17,753 nt of DNA from JAQGMV01 sp035525455 (GCA_035525455.1 DATLEF010000055.1:1-17753); one strand, 5' to 3'. Shown: positions 5,767-14,123, counted from the first letter of the stretch. Notes: a model not told the origin generated them from the letters alone. Numbers and translations are program-made.

Positions 5767-8553
5767 TTACGTTCCGAGCTTCGAGAGTTGAGAATTCAGT
5801 TGTTCGAGACTTGCGCTGAATCTTGCGAGGCGCTGCTTCTCCTGCTCGACCACTTCGGCTGGCGCACGCTCCACAAATTTGGGGTTCGCGAGCTTTGCCT
5901 GTGCTTTTGCCATTTCCGTCTGGAGACGTGCCGCTTCTTTGCCCAGGCGTTCGCGCTCCGCAGCGACGTCTACCTCGATCTGTAACATCAGCCTGAAATT
6001 ACCAGCAGTTGCAACCGGGGCGTCCGCGTGAGGCAAGGCATCGACAACCGAGACTTCGCTGAGTCGCGCGAGCGCGGACAGGTACGGCTTATACAACTCG
6101 AGTGCCTCGCGATCTCCTTCGACCAGGAGTGGCACTTTTTGCGCAGGCGAGAGATTCATCTCGCTGCGCAACGTACGACATGCGGTAATGATGTCTTTCA
6201 TCGCACGCATCGCGCTCTCGGCGGCTGCGTCGACACGCTCGCTCTGCGACTGCGGATACGGCTGCAGCATGATGGATGGGCCGGCTTTCCCGGCGAGCGG
6301 CGCGACTTTTTGCCACAGCTCTTCGGTGATAAACGGGATAACGGGGTGCGCAAGCCGCAGGATCGCTTCCAGCACGCGCACGAGCGTGCGCCGCGTCGCG
6401 CGCTGCTCCGTCTCGCCGCCGGCATTCAGCTGTACCTTGGCAAGCTCGACGTACCAGTCGCAATACTCGTCCCAGACGAGCTCATAGATCGCTCGAGCGA
6501 GATTATCGAAGCGGTACTGTACGAATGCTTCCGCGGCCTCCGCTTCCGCGCGCTGCAGGCGGCTGACGATCCAGCGGTCGGCGATCGAGAGTTTGACCGC
6601 CGCGCCCTCGTCGAGGCCGACGTCCTTCGCGGCACAGTTCATCAACACAAATCGCGTGGCATTCCACAGCTTGTTGCAAAAGTTGCGATAGCCATCGCAG
6701 CGCGCGAGATCGAACTTGATATCGCGACCATGCGAGGCGAGGCTCGCAAATGTAAAGCGCAGCGGGTCGGTGCCGAATGCAGGTATGCCGTTCGGAAAAT
6801 GTTTCCGCGTCGCGTTTTCTATGGTTTGTGCCTGGCGGGGATCCATGAGCCCGGTCGTGCGCTTGGCGACGAGCTCGTCAAGCGTAATGCCATCGACGAT
6901 GTCGAGCGGGTCCAGGATGTTGCCCTTGGACTTCGACATCTTCTGTCCTTCGGCGTCGCGCACGAGACCGGTGATGTACACCTCGCGGAACGGTACTTTG
7001 TCCGTAAAGTGCAGAGTCATCATGACCATGCGCGCGACCCAGAAGAAAATGATGTCGAAGCCGGTAACCAGCACCGACGTTGGCAGGTACAGTTCGAGCG
7101 CGGGATTCGAGCGACGCGGATAGTCCGGTGTCCAGTCGAGCGTCGAAAAAGGCCACAGGGCGGAGGAAAACCACGTGTCGAGCACATCCTCGTCCTGCCG
7201 CAACTCGCCCGCGACATCGGCGTGCGCGCCCAAGGCCCAGCGGTACTTCGCCTGCGCTTCTTCGCGCGTGCGCGCGACGTACACATTGCCCTGGCTGTCA
7301 TACCACGCCGGAATGCGGTGGCCCCACCAGAGCTGCCGGGAGATCGTCCAGTCCTGGATGTTCTCGAGCCACTGATTGTAGGTGCTTGCCCAGTTCTCCG
7401 GTACGAACTTGACTTCGCCCGATGCGACCGCGTCGAGGCCGCGCCGCGCCAGCGATTCCATCTTGACGAACCACTGATCGGTGAGCATCGGCTCGATGAT
7501 CGCATCGGTGCGCCCACACCGCGGCACCGTGAGCTTGTGTGGTTTCGCTTCTGCCAGCAGACCGTACGCTTCCAGATCACGCACGACCAGTAGGCGCGCT
7601 TCGAACCGGTCCAGGCCGCGATAACGCGCCGGCGCGTTGTCGTTCACCCGCGCATCGGGGGTAAAAATGTTGACGGGCGCGAGCTTGTGGCGTAACCCGA
7701 CCTGATAGTCGTTGAAATCGTGCGCCGGCGTGATTTTTACGCAGCCTGTGCCGAACTGCGGATCGACATAAGGATCGGCAATGATGGGTATGGTGCGATC
7801 GGTGAGCGGCAGCGCGACTTGAACGCCTATCAGATGGCGATAACGCTCGTCGTCCGGGTGGACGGCGACGGCAACATCTCCCAGCAGCGTTTCGGGCCGA
7901 GTCGTCGCGACTACGACGTTTCCCTCACGTCCCGCAAAGGGGTAGCGGATGTGCCAGAGCTGACCGTCCTCCTCTCGCGATTCGACTTCGAGGTCGGAGA
8001 CCGCGCTTTGCAGCACCGGGTCCCAGTTGACGAGACGCTTGCCGCGATAGATGAGACCCTGTTCGTGCAGGCGCACGAAGACTTCGGTCACTGTGCGCGA
8101 CAGACCTTCATCCATCGTGAAGCGTTCGCGCTCCCAGTCGCACGACGCACCGAGACGCCGCATCTGACGCGTGATAGTCGAACCGGACGTCTCTTTCCAC
8201 TGCCACACGCGTTCGATAAAAGATTCGCGGCCGATATCGCGGCGCGAGATACCCTGCACTTCCAGCTGACGGTCGACAACGATCTGCGTTGCGATTCCCG
8301 CATGGTCGGTGCCCGGTTGCCATAAGGTGTTGTGGCCGAGCATCCGGTGATAGCGCGTAAGGGCATCCATCAGCGTGTGCTGAAAGGCATGACCCATGTG
8401 CAGCGTGCCCGTGACATTCGGCGGCGGCAGGAGGATGCAATAGTTGCCGGACTTGGAGCGATCGAATCCCGCCCTGAAATATCCATTCTTTTCCCAGAAT
8501 GGATACCAGCGCGCTTCTATTGTGGCGGGTTCGAAACTCTTGGAGAGATCCAT
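5767..8553 (-). CDS. valS: Valine--tRNA ligase (frame also open into the upstream ORF)
   Basis: This cytoplasmic class I aminoacyl-tRNA synthetase charges tRNA-Val and edits threonine. Counted from ATG 8553 the protein has 928 residues, typical of the family. It starts MDLSKSFEPATIEARWYPFW. The HIGH motif is LHMGH (51-55) and the KMSKS motif is at 538-542. The editing domain includes VVATTRPETLLGD and ITPAHDFND. The anticodon-binding helical domain follows, and the last about 65 residues form the charged coiled-coil arm (AAERERLGKEAARLQ onward). The frame has no stop upstream until beyond 9033, so translation from 9033 would give a 1088-residue fusion with the DUF2486-like segment. I prefer the 8553 start because homology begins there and a perfect TATAAT lies 38-43 bases upstream. 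No strong ribosome-binding site precedes it. It is convergent with the ligase-like gene, 36 bases apart. Confidence 0.96.
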   Translation of the reverse strand: MDLSKSFEPATIEARWYPFWEKNGYFRAGFDRSKSGNYCILLPPPNVTGTLHMGHAFQHTLMDALTRYHRMLGHNTLWQPGTDHAGIATQIVVDRQLEVQGISRRDIGRESFIERVWQWKETSGSTITRQMRRLGASCDWERERFTMDEGLSRTVTEVFVRLHEQGLIYRGKRLVNWDPVLQSAVSDLEVESREEDGQLWHIRYPFAGREGNVVVATTRPETLLGDVAVAVHPDDERYRHLIGVQVALPLTDRTIPIIADPYVDPQFGTGCVKITPAHDFNDYQVGLRHKLAPVNIFTPDARVNDNAPARYRGLDRFEARLLVVRDLEAYGLLAEAKPHKLTVPRCGRTDAIIEPMLTDQWFVKMESLARRGLDAVASGEVKFVPENWASTYNQWLENIQDWTISRQLWWGHRIPAWYDSQGNVYVARTREEAQAKYRWALGAHADVAGELRQDEDVLDTWFSSALWPFSTLDWTPDYPRRSNPALELYLPTSVLVTGFDIIFFWVARMVMMTLHFTDKVPFREVYITGLVRDAEGQKMSKSKGNILDPLDIVDGITLDELVAKRTTGLMDPRQAQTIENATRKHFPNGIPAFGTDPLRFTFASLASHGRDIKFDLARCDGYRNFCNKLWNATRFVLMNCAAKDVGLDEGAAVKLSIADRWIVSRLQRAEAEAAEAFVQYRFDNLARAIYELVWDEYCDWYVELAKVQLNAGGETEQRATRRTLVRVLEAILRLAHPVIPFITEELWQKVAPLAGKAGPSIMLQPYPQSQSERVDAAAESAMRAMKDIITACRTLRSEMNLSPAQKVPLLVEGDREALELYKPYLSALARLSEVSVVDALPHADAPVATAGNFRLMLQIEVDVAAERERLGKEAARLQTEMAKAQAKLANPKFVERAPAEVVEQEKQRLARFSASLEQLNSQLSKLGT

Positions 8554-9033
8554 TCGCGACGCATCGGGCGCGGCGGCATGAGGAGGCCGAATTATACCGG
8601 CGTCGTCGTCCGTTACCGTATGCGTTTCGGCGTTGCGGGGCAGCGCAAGCTGTTTTTTCAGCGCCTGCTCCACTGATGTCCGAACCAGCTCGCCGATGTT
8701 GCCTTGAAGCTCTTGCGTGATGTGCAATAGCGCGGAGTTGAGCGCAGCGCCAATGTCCGGAACGAACTGCTCACGTATGACTTCCGCGATGTGACCGTCG
8801 AGGTCTTTGCGCAATTTCTGATAGACGCCGTGCTGCATGTTTTGCACTTGCACGCGTGAAATGACTTCCACGTTGGGCGTGGCTCCGGAGTGCTCGGCCG
8901 GATCGCCTGTGTCCAAATCACTGCCAGGCGCAACGAGATCGGGGTCCGGCGCGATATCGGTCAGCAGAGGAATGTCGTCCTCCGCCTCGTGCGGCGCTGA
9001 CGCATCTCGCGACTTATCTCGCGCGTCGCTCAT
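8554..9033 (-). CDS. DUF2486-like protein, in frame with and open into valS
   Basis: A 160-codon segment starts with ATG at 9033, overlapping the holC stop as ATGA, which points to translational coupling. The start is acidic (MSDARDKSRDASAPHEAEDD) and continues IPLLTDIAPD, the short motif I recall from DUF2486-type betaproteobacterial proteins encoded between holC and valS. A helical stretch follows (YQKLRKDLDGHIAEVIREQF, then ELVRTSVEQALKKQLALP), then a low-complexity linker. There is no stop codon before the ValS start MDLSKSF, so the translation product would be a fusion with ValS. Alternatively, the stop of a normally separate gene has been lost, or the assembly hides one. The function is unknown. 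The gene order matches the place where such a gene is expected. Confidence 0.6.
8591..8596 (-). promoter_or_regulatory. Perfect TATAAT -10 box ahead of valS
   Basis: Minus-strand TATAATTCGG lies inside the end of the DUF2486-like frame. The hexamer is a full match to the -10 consensus and would start transcription about 30 bases before the valS ATG at 8553. The -35 position (17 bases upstream) reads ACGGTA, a poor match, so an activator or weak constitutive use is possible. Confidence 0.4.
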
Positions 9034-9467
9034 GTGTTCGAGCGTGCTGCTGCAGCGAGATCGTGCGTGCGGATCTCGTAACCGCGATCGCGGTAGAACT
9101 TGTAGCGTTCGCGCGCCGTCCGGCGGTCTTCCTGGTCGACACTGACGATTTCGATGAGCCGCTCGAAGCGGCCGAAAAACGGCGGCCATTCCGCACGCAG
9201 GTTGAGGAGGAGCTGATCCTGGACAGGCTCCTCGCTGCGGTAGTCGATAATGATCGGAGTTACGTCTGCGAGCGCGTCCGAAGCTGCGCAGTGAGGAATG
9301 AACCCAATCGCGGGCGTAGTCCAAAGCACGCGCTCGACACGCTGTGCAGTCTCTGCGTCTGGACAATAAATGTGCATCTTGTGCCCAAGGCTATGTGCTT
9401 TGGCAACGATGCGACATGCGGTGTGCAGCTTATCTGCGACGTTGGTATAAAAATCGATTTGCGTCAT
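9030..9467 (-). CDS. holC: DNA polymerase III chi subunit
   Basis: Chi joins the clamp loader (through psi) to single-strand DNA-binding protein at the replication fork. The 145-residue product starts MTQIDFYTNVADKLHTACRI, the typical chi opening. It has further matches in KMHIYCPDAETAQRVERVLW, the segment FIPHCAA and the late FERLIEIVS. A TTG three codons earlier is in frame but ATG 9467 fits the family start. It sits 55 bases after pepA, and its stop overlaps the next start by ATGA. The order pepA-holC-valS is common in proteobacteria, so an operon is likely. Confidence 0.94.
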   Translation of the reverse strand: MTQIDFYTNVADKLHTACRIVAKAHSLGHKMHIYCPDAETAQRVERVLWTTPAIGFIPHCAASDALADVTPIIIDYRSEEPVQDQLLLNLRAEWPPFFGRFERLIEIVSVDQEDRRTARERYKFYRDRGYEIRTHDLAAAARSNT

Positions 9468-9522
9468 GTGCTGCAACGCTTATGGGACGCTCGAACCCGC
9501 TTACTGCGCAGTGTGGTGCTGC

Positions 9523-11016
9523 TCACGCCTGGTATGCGCGGGCCACCAGAAATTGCGTGAGGAGCGGGACCGGTCGAGCGGTCGAACCTTTCTCTTTTCC
9601 GCTCCGCCATGCGGTGCCCGCGACGTCCAGGTGTGCCCATTTGTACTTGCGGGTAAACCGTGCAAGAAAGCAGGCGGCCGTGATGCTGCCGGCCGGCCGG
9701 CCGCCGATATTCGCGAAATCCGCGAAGTTACTTTTGAGCTGGTCCTGGTAATCCTCCCATAGCGGCAGGCGCCACGCGCGGTCATACGCGCTATCGGCGG
9801 CGGCGAGGATTTCCTGCGCAAGTTCGTCGTCATTGGAAAACAGGCCTGATGTCACGTGTCCCAGCGCGATCACGCACGCGCCGGTCAGTGTTGCGATGTC
9901 GATCACGGCAGCCGGCTCATAGCGCTCGGCGTAGGTCAGCGCATCGCAGAGAATCAGGCGGCCTTCGGCGTCGGTGTTGAGTATTTCAACGGTCTGCCCT
10001 GAGAGACTCTTCACGATATCGCCCGGCTTCGTCGCGCGTCCACCCGGCATGTTCTCCGTGGCTGGAATCAACCCCACGACGTTCAGCGGCAGCTCCATTT
10101 CAGCGATGGCTTTAAGTGTGCCCAGTACGCTCCCGGCGCCGCTCATGTCGAATTTCATTTCGTCCATCTCGGCGGAAGGCTTGATCGATATGCCGCCGGT
10201 GTCGAACGTGACGCCTTTGCCTACCAATACCACCGGCTTCTTCGTCTTCGCTGCGCCGCGATATTCGAGCACGATGAACTTCGGCGGTTCGGCACTGCCA
10301 CGCGCGACGGCCAGCAATGTGCGCATTCCGAGCTTTTCCATGTCTGCGCGCTCGAGAATCTGCACCTTCATGCGATAGCGGCTGCCTATCTCGCGCGCCT
10401 GGCGCGCGAGATAAGTCGGCGTGCATACGTTCGGCGGAAGATTTCCAAGATCCTTGGTGAGGGCCATACCCTCGGCAAGAGCAGTCCCCTGCTCGGCCCC
10501 ACGCTGCGCCTTCTTCAAGTCGGCTTTGTCGCCGACCGCAAGCACGATCTGTTGCAGCTCGCGCCTGATCGGTTCGCGGCGGCTCTTCATGAGATCGAAG
10601 CGGTACAACGTCTCACGCGCGACGGTCACTGCCTGCTGCGCTCGCCACTGCACATCGCGTTGATCGACTTCGAGTTGAGTAAGATGAAATTCAGCCTGGT
10701 TCGCGCCGGTGGTATTCAGTGTGCGCATCGCGGCCGCAATTGCTTCGCGATATTGCCGCGCGCCGAATTCGCGCTGAGGACCGAGCCCGACAAGAAGCAC
10801 GCGCTCCGCTTTCACGCCGGGAACGTTGTGCACGAGGAGTGTGCTGCCGCACTTGCCTTCCATGTCGCCGCGTCGAAGCAGCGCGGCAATGAAGCCCTTG
10901 GCCTGCTGGTCGAGCTGCGAGGCGGAATCACTCAGTTTGCGCGGCTCGAATACACCCACCACCGTACAGTCCGTCTTAGTGCGTCCCGGCTGCGCAATTT
11001 TTATGCTAAATTCCAA
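9523..11016 (-). CDS. pepA: Cytosol (leucyl) aminopeptidase PepA
   Basis: This is an M17 family dinuclear metallo-aminopeptidase that removes N-terminal residues from peptides. In E. coli it also binds DNA in plasmid recombination and carAB control. The catalytic half shows VGKGVTFDTGGISIKPSAEM (GKG from residue 266) and the signature NTDAEGRL (347-354). The metal and catalytic residues K267, D272, D349 and E351 match E. coli K270, D275, D352 and E354. I chose the TTG at 11016 because the protein then begins LEFSIK (read as MEFSIK), the family start, with GGGAG ending seven bases upstream. No ATG serves the family start. A TTG at 11082 would add 22 unrelated residues. The gene is divergent from lptF with a 73-base gap. 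The 497-residue length is normal. Confidence 0.95.
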   Translation of the reverse strand: MEFSIKIAQPGRTKTDCTVVGVFEPRKLSDSASQLDQQAKGFIAALLRRGDMEGKCGSTLLVHNVPGVKAERVLLVGLGPQREFGARQYREAIAAAMRTLNTTGANQAEFHLTQLEVDQRDVQWRAQQAVTVARETLYRFDLMKSRREPIRRELQQIVLAVGDKADLKKAQRGAEQGTALAEGMALTKDLGNLPPNVCTPTYLARQAREIGSRYRMKVQILERADMEKLGMRTLLAVARGSAEPPKFIVLEYRGAAKTKKPVVLVGKGVTFDTGGISIKPSAEMDEMKFDMSGAGSVLGTLKAIAEMELPLNVVGLIPATENMPGGRATKPGDIVKSLSGQTVEILNTDAEGRLILCDALTYAERYEPAAVIDIATLTGACVIALGHVTSGLFSNDDELAQEILAAADSAYDRAWRLPLWEDYQDQLKSNFADFANIGGRPAGSITAACFLARFTRKYKWAHLDVAGTAWRSGKEKGSTARPVPLLTQFLVARAYQA

Positions 11017-11053
11017 ACGCTGCTCCCGTGCGGATCGTTTCAGTAGATGCCTG

Positions 11054-11082
11054 ATTATCCGCAGATCCTCCCGCAAAAGCAA
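11054..11082 (-). promoter_or_regulatory. Candidate pepA promoter
   Basis: On the minus strand TTGCTT (plus-strand 11077-11082) and GATAAT (11054-11059) are spaced by 17 bases. The -10 has one mismatch and the -35 keeps the TTG core. Transcription would start about 30 bases before the TTG start of pepA. The -35 lies next to the lptF start, so the divergent genes share this short region. Confidence 0.45.
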
Positions 11083-11089
11083 AGCCTCG

Positions 11090-12166
11090 ATGATCTTTCA
11101 CAAGGCACTGGTGCGCGAGTTCGCGAACACCGCGCTGGCGACTTTTTTCGTGCTGCTCGGTATCACGATCACAACGCAGCTTGTGAAGCTGCTGAGCCAG
11201 GCCGCAACAGGACTCATCACGTCGACGGGCGTGCTCGCACTGCTTGGTCTGATGCTCGTGAATTACCTGCCGGTGCTCCTGTCCCTCACGACGTTTATCG
11301 CGGTGCTGATGACCCTCACGCGCAGCTATCGCGATTCGGAAATGGTCGTGTGGTTTGCCAGCGGCTTGAGTCTGATGCGGTGGATCGCTCCAGTGCTGGG
11401 GTTCGCGCTGCCACTCGTGCTCCTTATCGGGCTGCTCTCTCTCGCCCTCTCCCCCTGGGCTGTTAGCCAGTCCGAAGAACTGCGTCGCATCATGGAGGCT
11501 CGAGACGACGTGGCTTCAATAGTGCCGGGCGTGTTTCGCGAATCCAACCGTGCGGACCGCGTCTATTTCGTGGAGGAAATCTCCGGCTCGGAGAACATGG
11601 TCGCCAACGTGTTCGTCAGCTCGAACCAGCATCAGAAACTGGGTGTAATGGTGGCGAATCGTGGATTTCAGGAAACGGCCGAGAATGGAGATCGTTTTCT
11701 CGTCCTGCTCAACGGCCGTCGTTACGAGGGAGAGCCCGGAACGCCTGAGTACCGCGTATACGAGTTCGAGCGCTATGCCATGCGCGTCGAAATCGGGGAA
11801 GCGCGCGCCAGGGCGCCCACCACCAAGACTACCCCTACACTCGATCTCGTACGAGCGCCTACGCCACGAAATCTTGCCGAGCTTTCGTGGAGGATGGGAC
11901 TTCCGTTGAGCGCGCTGCTGCTGTCGCTGTTCGCGGTGCCGCTGTCGTTCGTAAACCCGCGCGCCGGCCGTTCGATGAACATCGTGCTTGCACTGCTGAT
12001 TTACATGTCCTACAGCAACATGCTGTCGATAGTGCAGGCATGGATTGCCCAGTCGCGCGTGACCTTTGCGGAAGGACTCGCAGTCCATTTCGTCATGTTC
12101 GCAGTGCTGGTATTGTTTTTCTATCGACGCGTGGTGGTGTTTTCGATTTTCAGAATGACGCGATGA
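11090..12166 (+). CDS. lptF: LPS export permease subunit LptF
   Basis: LptF with LptG forms the inner-membrane part of the LptB2FG ABC transporter, which extracts LPS and feeds the LptC-A-D bridge. The 358-residue product begins MIFHKALVREFANTALATFF, the typical start, with membrane segments in the first about 120 residues. A periplasmic jellyroll-like region follows (DDVASIVPGVFRESNRADRV onward). Three C-terminal membrane segments follow (LPLSALLLSLFAVPLSFVNP, then NIVLALLIYMSYSNML and FVMFAVLVLFFYRRVVV). The frame is open further upstream across pepA, but ATG 11090 marks the homologous start. The stop overlaps the lptG start as ATGA, so the two subunits are probably made by coupled translation. 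Confidence 0.95.
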   Translation: MIFHKALVREFANTALATFFVLLGITITTQLVKLLSQAATGLITSTGVLALLGLMLVNYLPVLLSLTTFIAVLMTLTRSYRDSEMVVWFASGLSLMRWIAPVLGFALPLVLLIGLLSLALSPWAVSQSEELRRIMEARDDVASIVPGVFRESNRADRVYFVEEISGSENMVANVFVSSNQHQKLGVMVANRGFQETAENGDRFLVLLNGRRYEGEPGTPEYRVYEFERYAMRVEIGEARARAPTTKTTPTLDLVRAPTPRNLAELSWRMGLPLSALLLSLFAVPLSFVNPRAGRSMNIVLALLIYMSYSNMLSIVQAWIAQSRVTFAEGLAVHFVMFAVLVLFFYRRVVVFSIFRMTR

Positions 12167-13236
12167 GAACTTTGCGGCGCTATTTCGCCGCTGAAATCTT
12201 CGTGGCAACCGCGCTCATGGTGCTCGGGCTGGTGATGCTTTTTTCGTTCTTCGATCTCGTCGAAGAAATGAAAGACCTCGGCCGCGGCGGGTATCGCATG
12301 AAGCAGATCGCGCTGCACGTGCTCCTGCGGGCGCCGACTCACGTTTACGAAGTGTTTCCCATCGCTGCGCTGATAGGTACTCTTTTCGCGCTCGCGCAGC
12401 TCGTTGCGAGTTCCGAGTACACGGTAATCCGCGTGTCCGGCGTGTCGCTTACGCGTTTCAATCTGGCCGTGGCGAGCATCGGGCTTGTTCTCGCTGTCAT
12501 CACGTTTGCATTTGGCGAATTTCTGGGCCCTCCGGCCGAGCAGCTCGCGCAGCGCCTGCGCTCCCTTGCAATCGCCGGCATCGTGGCGCAAGAGTTTCGT
12601 TCCGGCCTGTGGGTAAAGGACGGACATAATTTCGTCAATGTCGGGGAGATTACGCCGGAGGCGCAATTACGGCGCGTTCGTATATACGAGTTCGATGACA
12701 CGTACCACTTGCGCACGCTGAGCATTGCTGAGCGCGGCACCTATCTCAAAGACAGAAAATGGTCCTTGTCCGATGTCACCACCACAACGTTCGAGGGTGA
12801 GCGCACGCAAGTGCGGCGCACTGCGGAGCTCGAGTGGTTTTCGGTGCTCGAACCGCAGCTCCTGTCGATGCTGGTGATACGACCGGATCGAATGTCGGCG
12901 TGGAGTTTGTGGTCCTATTCCCAGCATCTGAAGGGAAATCGCCAGAAAGCGCTGCGGTACGAGATCGCGCTGTGGACCAAGCTGATGTACCCGGTAGCGG
13001 TGCTGGTGATGATGATGCTCGCGGTGCCATTTGCATCGTTTCAGCGACGGCAGGGCGGCGCCGGCGCGCGCATTTTCAGCGGCATCATGATCGGACTTGC
13101 GTTCTACATGTTGAACCGGCTGTTCGGATCGCTTGGGTTGTTGTATGACTGGTCCGCGGTGGCCAGTGCCGTGACACCGACCTTGATGTTTTTTGCTTTG
13201 GCGCTGTCGCTGATGTGGTGGCAGGAGCGGCGCTAA
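12163..13236 (+). CDS. lptG: LPS export permease subunit LptG
   Basis: This is the second permease subunit of LptB2FG, 357 residues. It starts MRTLRRYFAAEIFVATALMV with six predicted membrane segments in a three-plus-three layout around a periplasmic domain (GLWVKDGHNFVNVGEITPEA is the expected LptG stretch). The segments YEVFPIAALIGTLFALAQLV and SSEYTVIRVSGVS are strongly family-like. The C-terminal KLMYPVAVLVMMMLAVPFAS also fits. ATG 12163 overlaps the lptF stop by four bases. Its TAA shares bases with the TAG of the convergent RDD gene. The ATPase LptB is not in this window and must be encoded elsewhere. Confidence 0.95.
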   Translation: MRTLRRYFAAEIFVATALMVLGLVMLFSFFDLVEEMKDLGRGGYRMKQIALHVLLRAPTHVYEVFPIAALIGTLFALAQLVASSEYTVIRVSGVSLTRFNLAVASIGLVLAVITFAFGEFLGPPAEQLAQRLRSLAIAGIVAQEFRSGLWVKDGHNFVNVGEITPEAQLRRVRIYEFDDTYHLRTLSIAERGTYLKDRKWSLSDVTTTTFEGERTQVRRTAELEWFSVLEPQLLSMLVIRPDRMSAWSLWSYSQHLKGNRQKALRYEIALWTKLMYPVAVLVMMMLAVPFASFQRRQGGAGARIFSGIMIGLAFYMLNRLFGSLGLLYDWSAVASAVTPTLMFFALALSLMWWQERR

Positions 13237-13685
13237 TTGCGCACGATCCGCGTACCCGCGATGCGATCGTGCAGAAATTGGTGCTCCGAGTCGAAGCAAG
13301 CCCATAAAAAACCAGCGGCGAACAGCAGCAGCCCAGGCAGGGCGATCAGATACCGTGCGCAGGCCTGCTGCATGCCAACCGGGTCGCCTTGGCGAGTCAC
13401 GAGCCTCAACCGCCACGTCTTCATGGCGAGCGTCTGCCCGCTGCGGCCCCATTGGCACACGAAATAGACACCCGCGATCAATGCGAGATAAAGCTGAAAG
13501 AAAAAACGAAGATGTCCTGTGCCGACCCGCGCTTCGACGACAACGAAAATGAGCCCGGCAAGCCACAGGAGTGCGCCGAGCAACAAAATTTCATAGGTGA
13601 GGGAGAGCATCCGCCGGGAGAGGGGAGCGAGCGGTAGGCGCAGCGGACCGCTCAACCGGCGCTGCACGGGCGAGGCAGGCTGCAA
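13233..13685 (-). CDS. RDD-family membrane protein
   Basis: This is a small inner-membrane protein of about 150 residues with three hydrophobic segments (LTYEILLLGALLWLAGLIFV, then LYLALIAGVYFVCQ and YLIALPGLLLFAAGFLWACF). RDD hallmarks are SRR before the first segment, GRSGQTLAMKTWRLRLV in the middle and the ending FLHDRIAGTRIV. The function of RDD proteins is mostly unknown, and transport or ion-exchange roles were reported for some. The start is uncertain: TTG 13685 lies three bases after the DUF3106 stop, GTG 13667 is an alternative, and ATG 13610 would cut into the conserved SRR. It is last in the sigma-DUF3619-DUF3106 run and probably co-transcribed. Its stop overlaps that of lptG. Confidence 0.88.
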   Translation of the reverse strand: MQPASPVQRRLSGPLRLPLAPLSRRMLSLTYEILLLGALLWLAGLIFVVVEARVGTGHLRFFFQLYLALIAGVYFVCQWGRSGQTLAMKTWRLRLVTRQGDPVGMQQACARYLIALPGLLLFAAGFLWACFDSEHQFLHDRIAGTRIVRN

Positions 13686-13688
13686 CTG

Positions 13689-14123
13689 CTATTGAGAGGC
13701 CGGCGCCTCGCTCGCCGCGGGCGGTGCAGCGCCCGGCGGGCGCTGCTGTTCGTATTCCTGCCACCGTCGCTTCAACTCGTCGCGCTTTTGCGGCTCTTTC
13801 TTCAGCGACTGGTATTTTTCGCGTGCGACTTTGCGTTCGGCCGGCGAAAGCGCTGCCCACTCCTGCATGCGCTTTTTCAACCGCTCTTGCTCAGGCGGGT
13901 TCATTGTGGGGTAGCGATCAGCGATCGACACCCACTTCTTGCGCCGCACGGTATCGAGTTGCTCCCACTCAGCCTGCAGTGGCGCGAGCACCTGCTGCTG
14001 AGCCAATGAGAGCTCGGTCCACGCGGGTTTGGCGATTTTCTTAGCTTCGGGCTTGGTTTGTGCTGCGGCAACAGAAAACGCTATGCATAACGAGACAATC
14101 AGCGCGGCGAGCGTTTTAGCCAT
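13689..14123 (-). CDS. DUF3106 exported protein
   Basis: This is a 144-residue protein with a clear signal peptide (MAKTLAALIVSLCIAFSVAA, probable cut after AAA), so it is likely periplasmic. The mature part is rich in W, R, K and E and repeats a short unit: WTELSLAQQQVLAPL, then WEQLDTVRRKKW, then WAALSPAERKVAREKY. This looks like a helical repeat with tryptophans at regular spacing, and it is typical of DUF3106 in betaproteobacteria. The tail is P/A-rich. The biochemical function is unknown. The start overlaps the end of the DUF3619 gene by 25 bases, so the genes are tightly linked. Overall shape resembles periplasmic stress-sensor accessory proteins of the CpxP type, but I see no diagnostic CpxP motif. 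Confidence 0.88.
   Translation of the reverse strand: MAKTLAALIVSLCIAFSVAAAQTKPEAKKIAKPAWTELSLAQQQVLAPLQAEWEQLDTVRRKKWVSIADRYPTMNPPEQERLKKRMQEWAALSPAERKVAREKYQSLKKEPQKRDELKRRWQEYEQQRPPGAAPPAASEAPASQ

Noticed and set aside
6028..7593. 521-codon open frame on the plus strand opposite valS
   Set aside because: It lies fully antisense to clear ValS sequence with catalytic motifs. The translation is arginine-rich and shows no family motif. It is a by-product of GC-rich codon use.
9690..9720. Repeated CCGG run inside pepA, considered as a repeat element or recombination site
   Set aside because: It encodes part of the conserved GGRPAGS stretch of PepA, so coding constraint explains it.
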